Shown: positions 34,312 to 46,733, counted from the stretch's first letter. The stretch: 64,000 bases of DNA from Trichosphaerium sp. ATCC 40318 (GCA_038496445.1 JALMLS010000100.1:62001-126000); one strand, 5' to 3'. Numbers and translations: made by a program. The notes: generated by a model not told the origin, from the sequence alone.

Positions 34312-36136
34312 CTATCGTAGGTCTTCGTAATCATCATTTACGAGATCCACTACTTGCGCCGGTCTCCGCCGTCTAGAAGACCTTGAATGTCGTACAGGTA
34401 TTTGGGTCATTATTGGTGGTAATCTTATGCCATCAGGTGGCGGTGGTATGCTGTGTCTTGTTGGTATATGTGTTTGTTGGTGTTGTGGTGTTACGACTTG
34501 AACAGAGTCACCTGTTAAATCATAAACAACATCTCTGTTATTATTCATGTTATGGGTGTTTTGTTGGTGGTGTGGTAGTGGTAAATGCCATGATGGTGGA
34601 GGGAAAAAAGCTGGTGGAGGTAGTGGGGGTAGGTGCGCAGGCTAAAGGGAAAAAAGAGTAAGAATAAATCTCTGGTATGAATGTACGTATTATACGCATA
34701 ATTATGAGTTGAAAGAGCGAATTCGCTTTTTTTTGATTGAAATAATAAAACGTAACTACTCGGCTTAAATATATGCGCGAGAGTTTACTTAGAGTGTTGT
34801 GGTATTGTTCTCGATGTTTGTTTTTTTTTTTAGTTGATTTTGAAGAGAGGAAAAATATTCAAAATTTTAATAAAAATCGCTTCTAAAAAGGCGCCAAGCG
34901 TACCACTGGATAAGGATTTGTTATAATATTGTTCGTTTGTACAGGGCGGGTCATCTCGACATCTTCTTCGTCGTCGGAATCACCTGTGAGATCAATTTCT
35001 ACAGGGTTTGGAGAAACTTGTATATTTATACGCCAATTGCGTCCTAAAAATTATTTTGTGAGCAAGTTGGATGGAAAACTTGAAAAAGTGAAAATGATAA
35101 AAAAAAAAACCCAAACGCCAAAAAGAAAAAAAAAGTTCGAGTTTTCTCCTTTCAAATTTACTCAATCCAAGGTTTGTTTCTATCAAAGAATGTACATGGT
35201 TTTTATACTTTATATTAGTTGATAGTCGGTTTCTAAAATGGACTCCTCGGAAAAAAAAATGGAAAAATTACAAAAAAAAAAAAATTATTATAACTCACTC
35301 AAGTGGTTCAATAAAGTGCCAGTATTTTGTGTGAGGACGCGAAATAGACGCCACATATGGTCCTCTGAGTATACTTCTCCATCTTCTTCCGACCAATCGT
35401 CTTCTTCTGAAAAAACAACCGCGAGTTCGCCCCATTCTTCTGGGTTTAGCTCCTAGATCCTTTTTAATACGCTTTTCACACGTAAACGCAAAAATAAACT
35501 GAAAAGGCAAAAATTTCTTTGGATAACCTTTTTTTGCGTTTTCAAAAACACATACCGGTGGTGCTTGATTTTTTGTTCTTATTGTGTAGTTCTTCTTCTC
35601 TCTCGTTTTTGGTGGCACACCCCACAATTGAGTCTTGGATATCTTTCCGAACCTCCGTTTACATAATGGGCAAGTATTTTCTACCTAAAGGACTGTTATG
35701 GGTTCGTTCAAGCAAAAAAAAAACTTAGAGTGATTTGTAAACGCGCCAACAAAGCTATTCGCGTTCTATATTACACTGGTAGAATCTACCATTACAAAAT
35801 AGAGCGCATTGAAGTAATTTGAGGGAAAACGCAGTAAAAAAAAAAATTGATGTTCGAACCACAACGTGCCTTACTCCAAGTTTCTATACAATTAAAGCAA
35901 ACTAACGAAGAACTCAATAAGATTGATTGTAGTTAGAAAATATTTTGCGTACATTCATGCTTGCAACAATTTAAAATACCTTGTTGCTTTATACTATCGT
36001 AACATATACTACACATTGGTACATCATCAGGCTTTTCCACTGGAATTGAGTGCTCGCATGCTCTTGAAACCTTTCTCTTTTTCCTCGCCTTGCGAGTTTT
36101 AGTACCAGGTGATGATGACCTTGTCTTTCGTTTCAT
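34312..36136 (-). CDS. RING E3 ligase with three SUMO-interacting motifs (Topors/STUbL-like)
   Basis: Starts MKRKTRSSSPGTKTRKARKK, an NLS. The N-terminal C3HC4 RING is VPMCSICYDSIKQQGILNCC, KHEFCFNCIETWSKVENTCP, LCKRRFGKIS, closest to the RINGs of TOPORS and PHRF1. One RING intron (about 35914-35681) uses a GC donor (AAG|GCACGT). Next is an acidic exon with ELNPEEWGELAVVFSEEDDW and RLFRVLTQNTG. Then come three hydrophobic-acidic SUMO-interacting motifs: PNPVEIDLTGDSDDEEDVE near 34960-35000, RDVVYDLTGDSV near 34520 and AQVVDLVNDDYED near 34330. The last exon is also Pro/His-rich and Arg-rich (RHSRSSRRRRPA). RING plus several SIMs is the layout of SUMO-targeted ubiquitin ligases and of Topors. 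E3 activity and SUMO binding are inferred. Confidence 0.8.
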
Positions 36137-36848
36137 TTTAAACTCCTTTATTCTGTGTGCGTTCACGAATTATTTGTTAGGTACTTAAACACCGAAGTTA
36201 AGATAGCGTCATCTCCTCACATTCAATCTACCGTTCATTTATTTTTGTATTTCTATTCTGTAGTTGCTTGTATTTGTTACAAAACAAACGTGCGTGGAGT
36301 TGTATTACACATGGTTCACGTGATTTTTAAAAACTTTCAAAAGCCTAGTTTGGTTTCTACAAGCGTTGTTTTTGTTTTGTGTGGTCTTATAATTACAAGA
36401 GTAGCGCTGCACTCGCTCGAGATATTGGAAATGTGTTATGCTGCTCAGCGTATTGTTGGACACGTCTCTACTCTTCGGTCTCGCGTATAAACAACGCTTT
36501 CATTTTTGCTTTGATGTCGTACTTGGATTACTTTTTTGGTCTGCGCGAGGTGCTCTCTTTAAAAGGTAATTTTACCACGTTTTGATTCCGCACATCAAAA
36601 TGGTATATGGTCGTGTTGTTAGGTACCTGCCAATCAAACTTATTTTCTTGTTAGTTTGACATGCACCTTATTAATATGTATACCAAAAGGGTACTCTTAG
36701 CGCTAATAGAACTAAAAAGAACAAAGTTATTGCGCTAGAAATAAATACGTATTGCCTAGCGTACTTTCCAAACTCGAAAACGGAAAGACAAAGACTAAGC
36801 AAGCTTTCTATTTACGAAATAGAAGTAGAAAGTGTCAATTATGGGATA
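36137..36848. other. Intergenic region between divergent RING and PH-domain genes
   Basis: 712 bp. Overlapping plus-strand frames exist around 36160-36580, but no motif or splice structure supports a gene; a short unrecognised gene cannot be excluded. It must contain two promoters. A TCACGTGA palindrome lies near 36317. Confidence 0.3.
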
Positions 36849-39267
36849 ATGGCTGCTCCAGCTAGCAATTGTAGTACAAAGGACAGAGATTGCCTGAAGG
36901 AATCAATAAGGACTGCGAGTTCTGACGCGTTAGTTACTTTGAGGACATGGCAAAAAGAATTTCAACTTAGGGGTCGCTTTATCTTTGAGCGGCCTATACA
37001 GCTACTATGCCAGACTGTATTACAAATGAAAAAGGTAGAAATTAGCGTAATATACACTGATATTACTGTTATTAACCAAGAAGCAAGGTTCTGGAGCCTT
37101 ACTCTATATTTGCTGAGATGTTTATTCCAAAACATCAACGCCAATTCGATAGTGATGTATCTAAATTCCTCTTTGCTATGGATTACTGTTTTTGGGAGGT
37201 CGAAACAAAGTTAAATATGCTACGCGACTTTGCAAAGTGCGTTGTACGCGTAAAAACAACCTTATTTATTCATTTAGGGTTGCTTGGGGCGATTCTCAGC
37301 TACTATTTATTGGTGTCGTAATGAGGGAAGTTGCAACTGTACGTCATAAACCATTAAAACAAAAAGAAACCTTGCTTTGCGATTGTTTTAACTTATTACA
37401 AAAAGACGATTTTGAATTATAATTTATTGTGCAAAACATCATTTGATGAGTACGGAGAGGAAGTAGTGTCACCGCCTACTGCGACCTTGGCACTTAATAT
37501 ACGACAAGCTCATCGTGGTGGGATGAACGGGATGGGTCAGAGACAACTATCGATGAAGAATATTAAGGAGCGATTGTGAGTACAAGCATCTAAAAACGCG
37601 TATGAGTGACTGACTGTGTTTGTTTTTTTTTTTAGAAAAGATAGAAGCGAGACAGCACCATCAAGACTTTCTCCAAAAAGAAAAGTAGGATCAGTTTCGG
37701 CAAACATTGGAAAGATTAATATAAATCGCCCTTTGTATGTTCTTTAAACACTTGTTTATATTTTATTTATATTCTCTATAGGAGTGCTCGTAGACAGAGT
37801 CCTTTTTCAGAAGAAGAAAGTAGCAAGAGGTCTGGAAAGAAAAAACATAAAAAAAAACCAATCTCGTCTAGAAGGTACTTTTTTTTCTTTGTTCTTCAAG
37901 CAATGCGGCTCAGGAAGTTGATGCTTATACTTTGTAGTATTGGCAGAGGTAAAAAAAGGAGAGCAAAAATCAGTGGCTTTACTTCAATGGATGAAGCTGC
38001 ATCAAATCGTACTGTGGGATCTACTGGCTCTTTCAGGAAAAATAAAATCAAAAAGAAGAAAAAACGAGAAAAGAAAACCCTAACTCGTGGGAAAAAGGAT
38101 ACAACGTGCGTTGACATGTCAACCAACTGGATCATTCTCATACCGTGTTAGTATTTCTGCTGTAGATATATTTGCAGCGCCGCCAAGCGAACCTCCACCA
38201 GAGGTGCCTCTACAATTGGAATCTCCACGCTTTACTTTGAGGTTCCTACACGAAGACAAGGTTGATTTTCTTCAAAAAAGGCCCAAGCCGCCACACGTGT
38301 GGAACATAGAAGCTGTCCGAGCTGTAGTTGGCGTACACACTTCCAGTACCTATTAGATCTAAAATAATTTAGAATAAGCCGTACAAGAGCGGGTTCGTTG
38401 ACTTGGTAATGGCAAATGCCAATAAACGCCTTTGGGTGACTGTGGACACAGCTAACTTGATATGCTACACGAATAAACGGGTACTATTAACTTAACAAAA
38501 TACCCAAACTTAACTGGAATTCGATTTAGGACGTCAAAGCAGACAAGAAAGAACCATTGTTCAATTATGTACTTGAACAGATGAAATACATCATATTGAC
38601 GCCTGCAGGGAACAATTTCCACCTCACAATTACTTATGGTACGTTCAAAGTTATTTTTTGAGAATGTGTATTGAGTTTGCTTCCAGGTGAGGATTTGAAG
38701 CTCATGTTGTCATTTGAAGACCACTACAACGCTATAGAGTGGGCTCTTGCTATTGATAGCTTGAGACCTTCATCTTTGATGTTAAGTGACGTCAAATATT
38801 CTATCTTAAGTGCGCGTTTTCAGGCATCGTATCGTGGCGCGTTTATAAAATCTTCTCGAAACCCTAGCGAGGAGTATGAGGAATGGCTTTACTTTGACGG
38901 ACTATTAAACTGCATCAAAGGCGTTACTGACAGCGATTCCCTGAGTTACGTGTGGGATGGAGAGATTCTCCGCCCTGCACCAGAAAACTCACTTTTTAAT
39001 TATGGCCATGGCGTCTGGAATGGTGTCACAGCAATGTGGAGTAACAGTTCCCGCCTTGGAGATGATTCTAGCCTACTTTATGTGTGGGATATAAAAGACT
39101 CTACTTTCGTACATGAACGTCCAAAAAATAATTGGCAATATGACGAACAACAAAAAAGTATGAGCTCTGATGGTGGAAAGACGTTCTGGGTATACGAGGG
39201 ACGTGTACCACCTTGTATTTTGATATTTGTACAACTTGTTCGACTTGCCCGTTTAGGGTTTCCGTAA
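36849..39267 (+). CDS. PH-domain protein with helical N-terminus and basic linker
   Basis: Ten or so exons. The start MAAPASNCSTKDRDCLKESI leads into a helical region (RPIQLLCQTVLQMKKVLEPY, SIFAEMFIPKHQRQFDSDVS, FWEVETKLNMLRDFAK) that could be a BAR-like membrane-bending module; this is inference. A long Lys/Ser/Arg-rich linker follows (SPKRKVGSVSANIGK, KRSGKKKHKKKP, KNKIKKKKKREKK). The PH domain lies near 38380-38780: YKSGFVDLVMANANKRLWVT, VDTANLICYTNKRD, KADKKEPLFNYVLEQ, MKYIILTPAGNNFHLTITYG and LSFEDHYNAIEWALAIDSL, with the conserved C-terminal helix Trp. The last exon adds a Trp-rich C-terminal domain (LSYVWDGEILRPAPENSLFN, LLYVWDIKDSTF, KTFWVYEGRVP). It probably binds phosphoinositides at a membrane. 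It might be two adjacent genes, but all junctions near 38100-38400 can be spliced in frame. Confidence 0.6.
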
Positions 39268-40131
39268 AAAACCCCTACCTTTTTACCCCTAGTCTAGGGC
39301 TTCGTTAGAAACCCTAGTAGGGCTTTGTACTTGTTGCATAATAAACAAAGATTTGTGTTTCTTACTACCCAATATCGGGAATTTGTTTGTAAAAGGAAGT
39401 TTTGGAGGCGTTTTACGTTTCAAATTGAATAAAGTTGCAACTATTTTTCTATTGCGCTTGTGAGGGGTTGTATGTACTTATTGAGTATTTGTGGTGAGAA
39501 TTCGCTTCTTACGGAAAAGAATAACGCTTCAGACGCTTTTAAATAGCCTATGGCGTGCGTTGGAGACCTTTTGTAAGTAGTGTGCACAAAGCAATTTGTG
39601 AAAGTACTCAAACGGTTCTACGCACTGTCTAGAACACGATTACAGTGATGAATAGCGTCTAAATAAAAGTTGCTGATTTAGCTCGAAGCATTTTTGAGAA
39701 ATTGGTCTAACATTGCTACTATGCATTCTATAGCTTATTTTAGTGCGTCAGTTCGATTTTGAACGGTTGTAAAAGTTTGACACACCCGTTTACAAAATTG
39801 ACATGTCAAAAAACCAGAATTTCAAGGGGGCTCTCAAAACGCGTTAATAGGTTCGTCATGCCTTTTTAAGCGTTATAAACATAAAACAGCAAAGCACGCT
39901 CTAGACTTGAGTTTTCAAAACTCATTTTACGCTCTGATACACATTTCACAGTGGTTTTAAACCGTTTCGAAGGGTTTTTCGCCTTTTCAAAGCAACTTTT
40001 GAAAAACTTTATTCTTTGCAACTCTACACGCCAGGAATACGTATAGGGCATCGACAAGACCGCGTTAGAACGATAAAAAAAGAGTTTGCCAAAATTGGTC
40101 ACATACTTTAGTACGTTTTCCATCGCACATC
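39268..40131. other. Longest spacer of the window, with telomere-like TTTAGGG words
   Basis: 864 bp without a credible gene on either strand. A minus-strand frame at 39866-40123 has no support. The left end (39250-39330) holds several TTTAGGGTTT/AAACCCTAG-type words around the upstream stop codon. Confidence 0.35.
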
Positions 40132-41744
40132 ATGGCTTGCAATAAAAGACTCAGAACCTCTACCACACCTCAAACTCTCACCAACAAGAAGCTAAAAGTG
40201 AACCACACACAAAACAGCCCTTTATCAACGAACCAACAAAGCGTTAACCACTGCATAGAATACTTTTCTGGTACATCCTTTTCACCTTCGAAGCGATACT
40301 ATTAGTTTTTCCTTTTTCCAAAAATTCCCCACTTCTGTTTCTACTGTTGCTCAAATAACACTTACTTACCTTTAATATAGACCCTCATAAGGTCCTACAA
40401 CCTATCAAACGACGTTTTGATATACCCAAGAATCGATCATTATCAACTGACGGAGATTTTTTTGTCATTTTGTACCTAAACGGCGTTGCAGTTGCTACGC
40501 AGTTTGTAGACCTCGAGTCAGGCAAAGACCTTGAAATATTGGAGGTATGTACCTATGTAGCAACACACGTGACTAACGTTAATGTAGCTCCTCGTATTTC
40601 CTAGAACTACAACTTCGGACCCAATTAAAGGTCGGCTTAAAAAAGAGTCCGCAAATCAGTCTTATCGGGCACGAAACCAAGAAATCAATTTACTCGACCA
40701 TAGTACGTCTTTACCACAGATACACCATATGCTTACTAACACTATAAAGGCAAGTATACTGAAGCAGTGGTGAAGAGTGATGACAGACATCACTGGAAAA
40801 AAGTGACCGGAAACACAGTAAACCTTATTCGGAAAGTGCCGGAAATAAATGACAGGATAATCGGAGGAATTTGCCGAAAGGTGTTTTTACCAGAAGATCC
40901 AACGCCAGAGAATTGTTTAGAGCAACTCGTTGCGTATTGGAGTGTAAAAGAAGACGTGATTGACGTTTGGGTATACTTCCGTAGTAGTGTCCCACGTTCT
41001 GTTTCAGGTACCGTTTCGTTTTTTTTCTTCGAAAAACAAGAAGTATTGACAGACTCTGTACTAAATATTGAGTTAGGTGTCAGACGTAGAAATCACTATG
41101 ACGCAAGACTTCAGTACTTCTTTCCCATTATAAGCGGAGAAGGTAATCGGGAGTATGACGTTCGTAATGAGTGTTTTATTGTTCAACAAAAGGTACTTAG
41201 TGTTTTGAAAGATTGTTGACTAATCTTGTTTTCTCAGTCAAAAGCGAGAGGAAAAGCAAATAACAACCAAGATTCCGAAAACAAAATCAATAGTTCAGGA
41301 CTGTCAGAGTTAGTTGAGCCTACTCCAAAGCCTGTTAGTAACCTAGCAGGACTCTCTGGACCTCCAAAGCTCTTTACTCAGAAGGAGAAACCTGCAGCTA
41401 CTCCAGAGGGTCTTACAGGACCTCCAGAGCCTTTTGTACATAAACCAAAAAAGCACCAAAAACCAGAGTGGATGAACGAAACGAACTACCAACCTATGAT
41501 CCTCAACAGACCTGAGGAAGATAGATTAGTTCGCCAAGCTTTTGAAATTCTTAGACGTAGAGGCGTGGATGCGAATCAGGTCCAGCGCATGATGGATGAA
41601 AACGAACCCGAATGCACTCTTATAAATGATGACTCTGATTCAGAAACAGACAGCCGTGATGACATATCAGAAAATCGTGATTTACCTTCACTATTTCCTA
41701 TGCTCGGAGACGATATTCCGGACTACCTCGTGTACAACAACTGA
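40132..41744 (+). CDS. Hypothetical protein with acidic, GPP-repeat C-terminus
   Basis: Not recognised. Six exons start MACNKRLRTSTTPQTLTNKK at 40132. The N-terminal third is a folded-looking segment (FDIPKNRSLSTDGDFFVILY, LNGVAVATQFVDLESGKDLE). The middle has SKYTEAVVKSDDRHHWKKVT, NLIRKVPEINDRIIGGICRK and QLVAYWSVKEDVIDVWVYFR. A short repeat appears twice in the C-terminal part: LAGLSGPPKLF and PEGLTGPPEPF. Near the end is a possible UBA/CUE-like helix bundle (LVRQAFEILRRRGVDANQVQ), then an acidic tail (INDDSDSETDSRDD). No signal peptide or membrane helix. The consistent splicing and moderate codon bias support a real cytoplasmic or nuclear protein. Confidence 0.6.
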
Positions 41745-41933
41745 AGTTGCATTGCTCTGTAATTACCATCTGTATCAAATAAATCTTTTCTGTTAAATCA
41801 TGGTTGCAAAAAAAAAAACCTTGAAAGTAAGACTGTTTTTTTGGTAAATTAATTAATTAAAAGGTAGACAGGCTAAGTTTTGTACATGGTTTTATTGTAT
41901 TATAAACAAACAAGGCTTTTTTGACTTTACGAG

Positions 41934-43378
41934 TTACTCGGCATCTTTGATACCATCGGGAGCAATCATGAATTGACAATCAGCTTCAGGCAAGCAAGGA
42001 GAGTCGTAAATCTTGCAAATCCTGTTATTTCCTTTACCCTTCTTTAGGTACAAGCGTGTGGTGGATGCGTGAGCCATAATATTACCACCAATAGGCTTTT
42101 TAGGATCACCAAACATCATACCATCAGGTGAAGCAACGACTTGGTTTGTAATTACCACAGCACATCCAAATTCGTCTGCAAGACGTAATAGATTACGAAG
42201 GAACTGCGCGAGATGCTGTTGTCGTACAGACAACTCACCGCGACCCTGATAATCTGTACGATATAGAGCTGTTGAGGAGTCAACAACGATAAGCGAAAAT
42301 CTAGACTCAGCCATCATTTGTGCGGCCTATGGAAAACGTATAAGCATAAACTGATTGAAACTCTTGCTGATAATATAATATATTGAATTTTCCCGCGTAC
42401 ATCAATCAATAACTTCATTTGATGGTCCGAGTTGTACGCTCTAGCATACGCGATATTCTCTAGTACATCTTCGCCTGTAAGACCATAACGCTCAGCAATA
42501 GCCAAACATCTTTGAGGGCGAAATCCACCTTCTGTATCAATATACAAAGCTTTGCCTTCTCCACCACCGTTCTCAACTGGCAACTGTAATGTCACGTGTT
42601 AGTAGAGTCTTTTAGTTGATAGATTAACAAAAGACGTACCTGACATGTGACGCAAAGTTGATGGCATAGCTGTGTCTTACCTAGAAGGGTGTCAGAAACG
42701 ACAGCACTTTAAAAACGGTTTGAAAAAGTTAACGATTTTTTTTTGCTACAAATAGGCTTCTTCCGTACCAGTTCTAAACTCTCCAAATAGTTCAGTTATT
42801 GATCCGGTTTCAATACCACCGTCTAGGAGTTGATCCAGTTGTTGCGAACCAGTAGAAATTTGTACAATGTCGGCACGTTGTTGGTTGATCTCTGACGCTG
42901 TGCAAAAGCCCATCGGGACAAGTTTACTGGCTAAAGAAAATAGTTAGGCGTTTTTTTCTGTTTTTTGCACTAATTTTTTACTTTATAACTCCATTAGTTA
43001 TGTAAATGCGTGTTTGACGCAAAAAACAAGTGTTTGATTGAACGAGAAATAAGTTTTTCTGCGAAAGTTGGAAAAAAGTTTAATAAAGCGTTTCATACCA
43101 ATCCCAAGGAGTTTATCTGCCTTAGTTTCGGCTATTCCCTTTATATTGGTCAATTGTTTCTTTGTTGCCATAGCAAGCGAAAGAACTGTGTTATAGCCTG
43201 CAGCTACCATCTTATTGATGTCAGCAGTGCTAACGCCATGTCTCTAAGCAAGTCGAGTGAGTTTCAAGCGACTAGTCGTTTCTTTTACCTCAAGTTCAGT
43301 GATAGGTAACGGGCCGTCATCCTCCTCTTGCTCCTCTTCTACAACTTGTACTTCTTCTCTAGCTGCGCGTCTGCTCAT
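41934..43378 (-). CDS. RAD51: DNA recombinase RAD51
   Basis: Eukaryotic RecA-family recombinase that forms filaments on ssDNA for strand exchange. It starts [20 protein letters not shown] at 43378. The N-terminal HhH domain gives [39 protein letters not shown]. The core gives [40 protein letters not shown], Walker [20 protein letters not shown] (split by an intron after T-G), [15 protein letters not shown], Walker [46 protein letters not shown] and [18 protein letters not shown]. It ends DAE at 41934. The [20 protein letters not shown] segment fits RAD51 better than DMC1. An exact CTAACACGTGA branch element lies in the intron near 42592-42602. Confidence 0.95.
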
Positions 43379-43915
43379 TGTTTTGTGACTTTTTTGAACT
43401 TTGAAAAAATCAGCCAAGTAGGAACAAAAAAAAGTCCGAGCTCGTCAAGAAATACCGAGAATTACAACTCACTGGAATACCACTTTGAGTTTTTGTGATT
43501 GCTACATATGTTTTACTGTGGTCATCGCAGTGAATCGCTAACACGTCTCAGACAGCATCAACTATTTTTTCGAGAGTTTTTGAAATTGTGATAAGAAACA
43601 AACTTCTATTTAACTTGCAACCATTGCAACTCATCACAAAAGCTACAGCATGAAACACAAACAAACCATGGAAGCACCGTTGAGAAAGGTACACGATAAA
43701 CTCGTGATAAAAATAGTGAACTTTATTTGCTTGTTTGGTTACTGGTGTTGACATTTGACTCTCCTCACAGATCACTTTGTTTTAGTGAACTCTTTGGTAA
43801 GATATTGTGTACCTAACAGCCAATGCATGAGACCTTCGTCACCAACATGTTCAAACGACTTCTTGATGCATTTTTTTCAATCACGTGATTGACTTTTTAT
43901 GAAGATTGGAACATT
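43379..43915. promoter_or_regulatory. Divergent region between RAD51 and the pectin-lyase-like gene
   Basis: 537 bp with two divergent starts. A TCACGTGA palindrome lies at 43881-43888, about 28 bp before the plus-strand ATG, and may be a regulatory site. No gene seen. Confidence 0.4.
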
Positions 43916-45750
43916 ATGGCAACGCAGCTATTACATGTAATTACACTTCTTTTCGCTATATCGAGCGTCTACAGCTCAAAAACGTCATTGTATCGTACAA
44001 AACAGCAAGTTCACCATTTCATACCCGAACACAAGCGAGCACTACCAATTGTAAAGCAAATATTTGTAGAGCATACGAACCAGGTAACCAAAATTAAAAG
44101 TTCCTAGCTTTAACCGCTTTACACAGATTGCTATAAACTCGCCTATAATATACCCTACCACATTTGGTGCTGATCCTACTGGCAAAAAGGACAGCTCTGA
44201 TGCGTTCCAAAAAGTGATACAAGGTTAAACTCGAAGTTCAATCTCAGTGCCTTTGCTCATGTCTCTATTAGAACTCTTGAGTTATAACTCGAGTGAACAT
44301 GAAATGGCCAATAATGTGGTTGATTTGGGAGGCGCAGTTGTTGACCTTGGCGGAGGAGATTATTTGATCTCTAAACCAATAGTAATCCCTAAAGGCTATG
44401 GCAACTTTAGATTTGTTAGTGGTGAGACTACACCTTCAACTTTAACTCATAGCTTTGTATTCTTATCACTTAAAATATAGGTAGTATTCGCGCTTCAGAT
44501 TCTTTCCCTACGACAGAGTACCTTATAACCGTTGGAGGAACGTGTACTAACAAACAGAAATCTTGTAATGAAGATATTGGATTTGCTGATTTATTATTGG
44601 ATTGTAGTCACCGTTGTCTCGGTGGTATAAATATTATAGCTACAATGGGTGCTAATGTTGGACCTCGTATGTTCTATACTGGTTTCACAAAGTCAGGCAT
44701 TACAGTACGCGAAAACAAACAAAATCTGAAACCATTCGTGTCCAAAAAGCTAAATCGAAAGTAACGTATTTTAGGTTACTGGAGGTCATGAAGTAATGAT
44801 ACATAATAGCTGGTTCGGTCAATTTTATTACTCAGATCCAAGAAAAGCAGAATGTGGAAACCTTTCTAGTTCAGGTATCCATATAATAGGAAACGATCAT
44901 TATATCACAGATGTTATTGTATTCTCTGCGCAAATAGGTAAATCAAAAAAAAACCCATTTGAGAACAGTCTCGTTCTTACAAGAATGCACAGGCGTTCAA
45001 GTACACGGTGCAGCAAATTTGATAAAAGGTTTACATGCTTGGAACTGCGCAAGTGATAGAGGTGGCACAGGAATTCTTATAGATGGACCTTATTCGAATC
45101 GCTTGTTAGGTAATCTATGTTTTTCAATACTAAAAGTCAAACTTCTTTTTAGGTGTTTATATGGACTACACTAGCATTGTTGCTTATTCGCCGTATCATT
45201 TAACAATATCAAACTCATTCTTCCTTTGCGGTGGACATGTTATATTAAAAGCTGTCAAAGGTGGCACTACGATTAACGGGTTGAGTATAAAAGATAACAT
45301 TTACAACAACTGCCAAAACTCATCTATTGTGTTGGATGAGACAGAAGCCAAATTTACATCTGTTACTGATACATATATCGAAGGTAATATGATGACTTCT
45401 GGTTATAGTCAAAACAGTACAAAAGCAACAGCCACGCTTCGTCTGGAGAAAGCTAAAAGATGGTTTTTTGATTTTAGTAATTCGTTATTATTTCCATCCA
45501 TAAAGCACGTGACGTATAGCATCATGATAGAGGATGAAGAATTTGCAATGCATGCTGCGAGGTTACCTGTAGGTAAAACTGTTGCTATTGAAACCAACAT
45601 CCCTGTTACAGCTACAGTACGTGTTAATGCGTTCATCTCAATTTTCGGTGAAACAAATTCCAAAACGGCTTTTTATTCAGTACATTCTAGGTTGAAGTTC
45701 ATGTGGATCAAAGCGATTATTCTCATAATTGTACTGGAGGAAAATGCTAA
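43916..45750 (+). CDS. Secreted pectin-lyase-like beta-helix protein
   Basis: About eight exons. Signal peptide MATQLLHVITLLFAISSVYS. Then IIYPTTFGADPTGKKDSSDA, the typical N-terminal motif of Pectate_lyase_3/GH28-55-type beta-helix proteins, and AVVDLGGGDYLISKPIVIPK. Successive coils are rich in Asn, Gly and Ile: IGFADLLLDCSHRCLGG, VTGGHEVMIHNSWFGQFYYS, SGIHIIGNDHYITDVIVFSA, GVQVHGAANLIKGLHAWNCA, TGILIDGPYSNRLLGVYMDY and TINGLSIKDNIYNNCQNSSI. This is a right-handed parallel beta-helix acting outside the cell on polysaccharide. The exact activity cannot be told; I see no undisputed catalytic Asp pair. The protein ends HNCTGGKC. The start follows a TCACGTGA element by about 28 bp. Confidence 0.82.
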
Positions 45751-45861
45751 TAACAACGAAAATGTTCGAACAGTTCTTAATATCACGTGCAATTTATTGA
45801 TCAACTTTTATTTGTTTTGTAATGACTTAACATAAGAACGTCGAACTTAGTTTACTTACTT

Positions 45862-46733
45862 CTAATTAAAGAACTTTATACCCAAAGATTCAACAGCTTC
45901 TTTTGTTATAAGGCTGGGTCCTTGTATCTGAAAGTACTTCAATGATTTCATATGAGGGAAACAGTTATTTGTAATGTTCCCAACGCCACAAAATACAAGC
46001 GCCAGACTTTCAAGGTTTGTCAAGTTCTTCAAACCATCGTCTGTTATTTCAGTGCATGTAGTGAGCACAAGACGTTTTACATTTGTCAAAGATTTGATTC
46101 CTTTGTCTGTTACAGATACTTTTCCAAAAGTATTGTCACCTAATATAACTGTATGTACGTTACAAAGGTGTTCAAGCCAAAAGTCTTTAGCAATATCATT
46201 CAAGCCAATCGCATGTACATCTTTGAGTGCCTTTATACCTTCAACACTGATATTCTTGCAACCATGAATACTTATCGTATGTACTCCTTTGAGTGCCTTC
46301 AATGAAACGTCTGTTATGGATGTGTAGGATAAGTCAATGTCGTAAATGGTATGGTTAATCCTTCTCGCTTTACAAGTGAAATGACATCCGAGTCTGTGAT
46401 TGACATTGGATATCTAAGAGATATGGTGTGAACACCAAATAGACAAGCCAAATCGCTTTTGGATACTGGTGTTAATATAGTCGAATTAATTTTAGTGTTC
46501 TTCAACAAGGGACTGTCTTTGAGAACAATACAATCTGATGACACCTTTAATTTGATTTGATCAAATCCGATCTTTTGGCGAATTACGTTGTTAAAGGCGT
46601 GGGATACTGCTGAAGCTTTAATACGTTGTCTTCTGTTTAACCTACGCAACACGTGCGTCAATATCTCTACAGGCAACTCTTCACATAGTGATGACGTCAT
46701 GATAGGATGATCTGTGGTCCTTGGCGATGACAT
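45862..46733 (-). pseudogene. F-box/LRR paralogue with apparent frameshift
   Basis: Related to the intact gene at 5816-7246. The 5' frame (46733 to ~46340) encodes an F-box (EELPVEILTHVLRRL, then RIKASAVSHAFNNVI) and the start of the LRR array (CLFGVHTISLRYPMSITDSD). The 3' frame, shifted by one base, continues the array from about 46345 (TIYDIDLSYTSITDVSLKAL, KGVHTISIHGCKNISVEGIK, CNVHTVILGDN, LESLALVFCGVGNITN) and stops at 45864-45862. No GT-AG intron restores the frame without deleting a good repeat. It is shorter and more diverged than the intact gene. It is either a decaying copy or a one-base sequence error. Confidence 0.65.

Noticed and set aside
36155-36585. Two overlapping plus-strand frames between the RING and PH genes
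   Set aside because: No recognisable motif, no consistent intron-exon joining; kept only as a remark in the spacer entry.
39866-40123. Minus-strand frame of 85 codons in the long spacer
   Set aside because: No family resemblance, no splice partners and overlaps the promoter of the 40132 gene.
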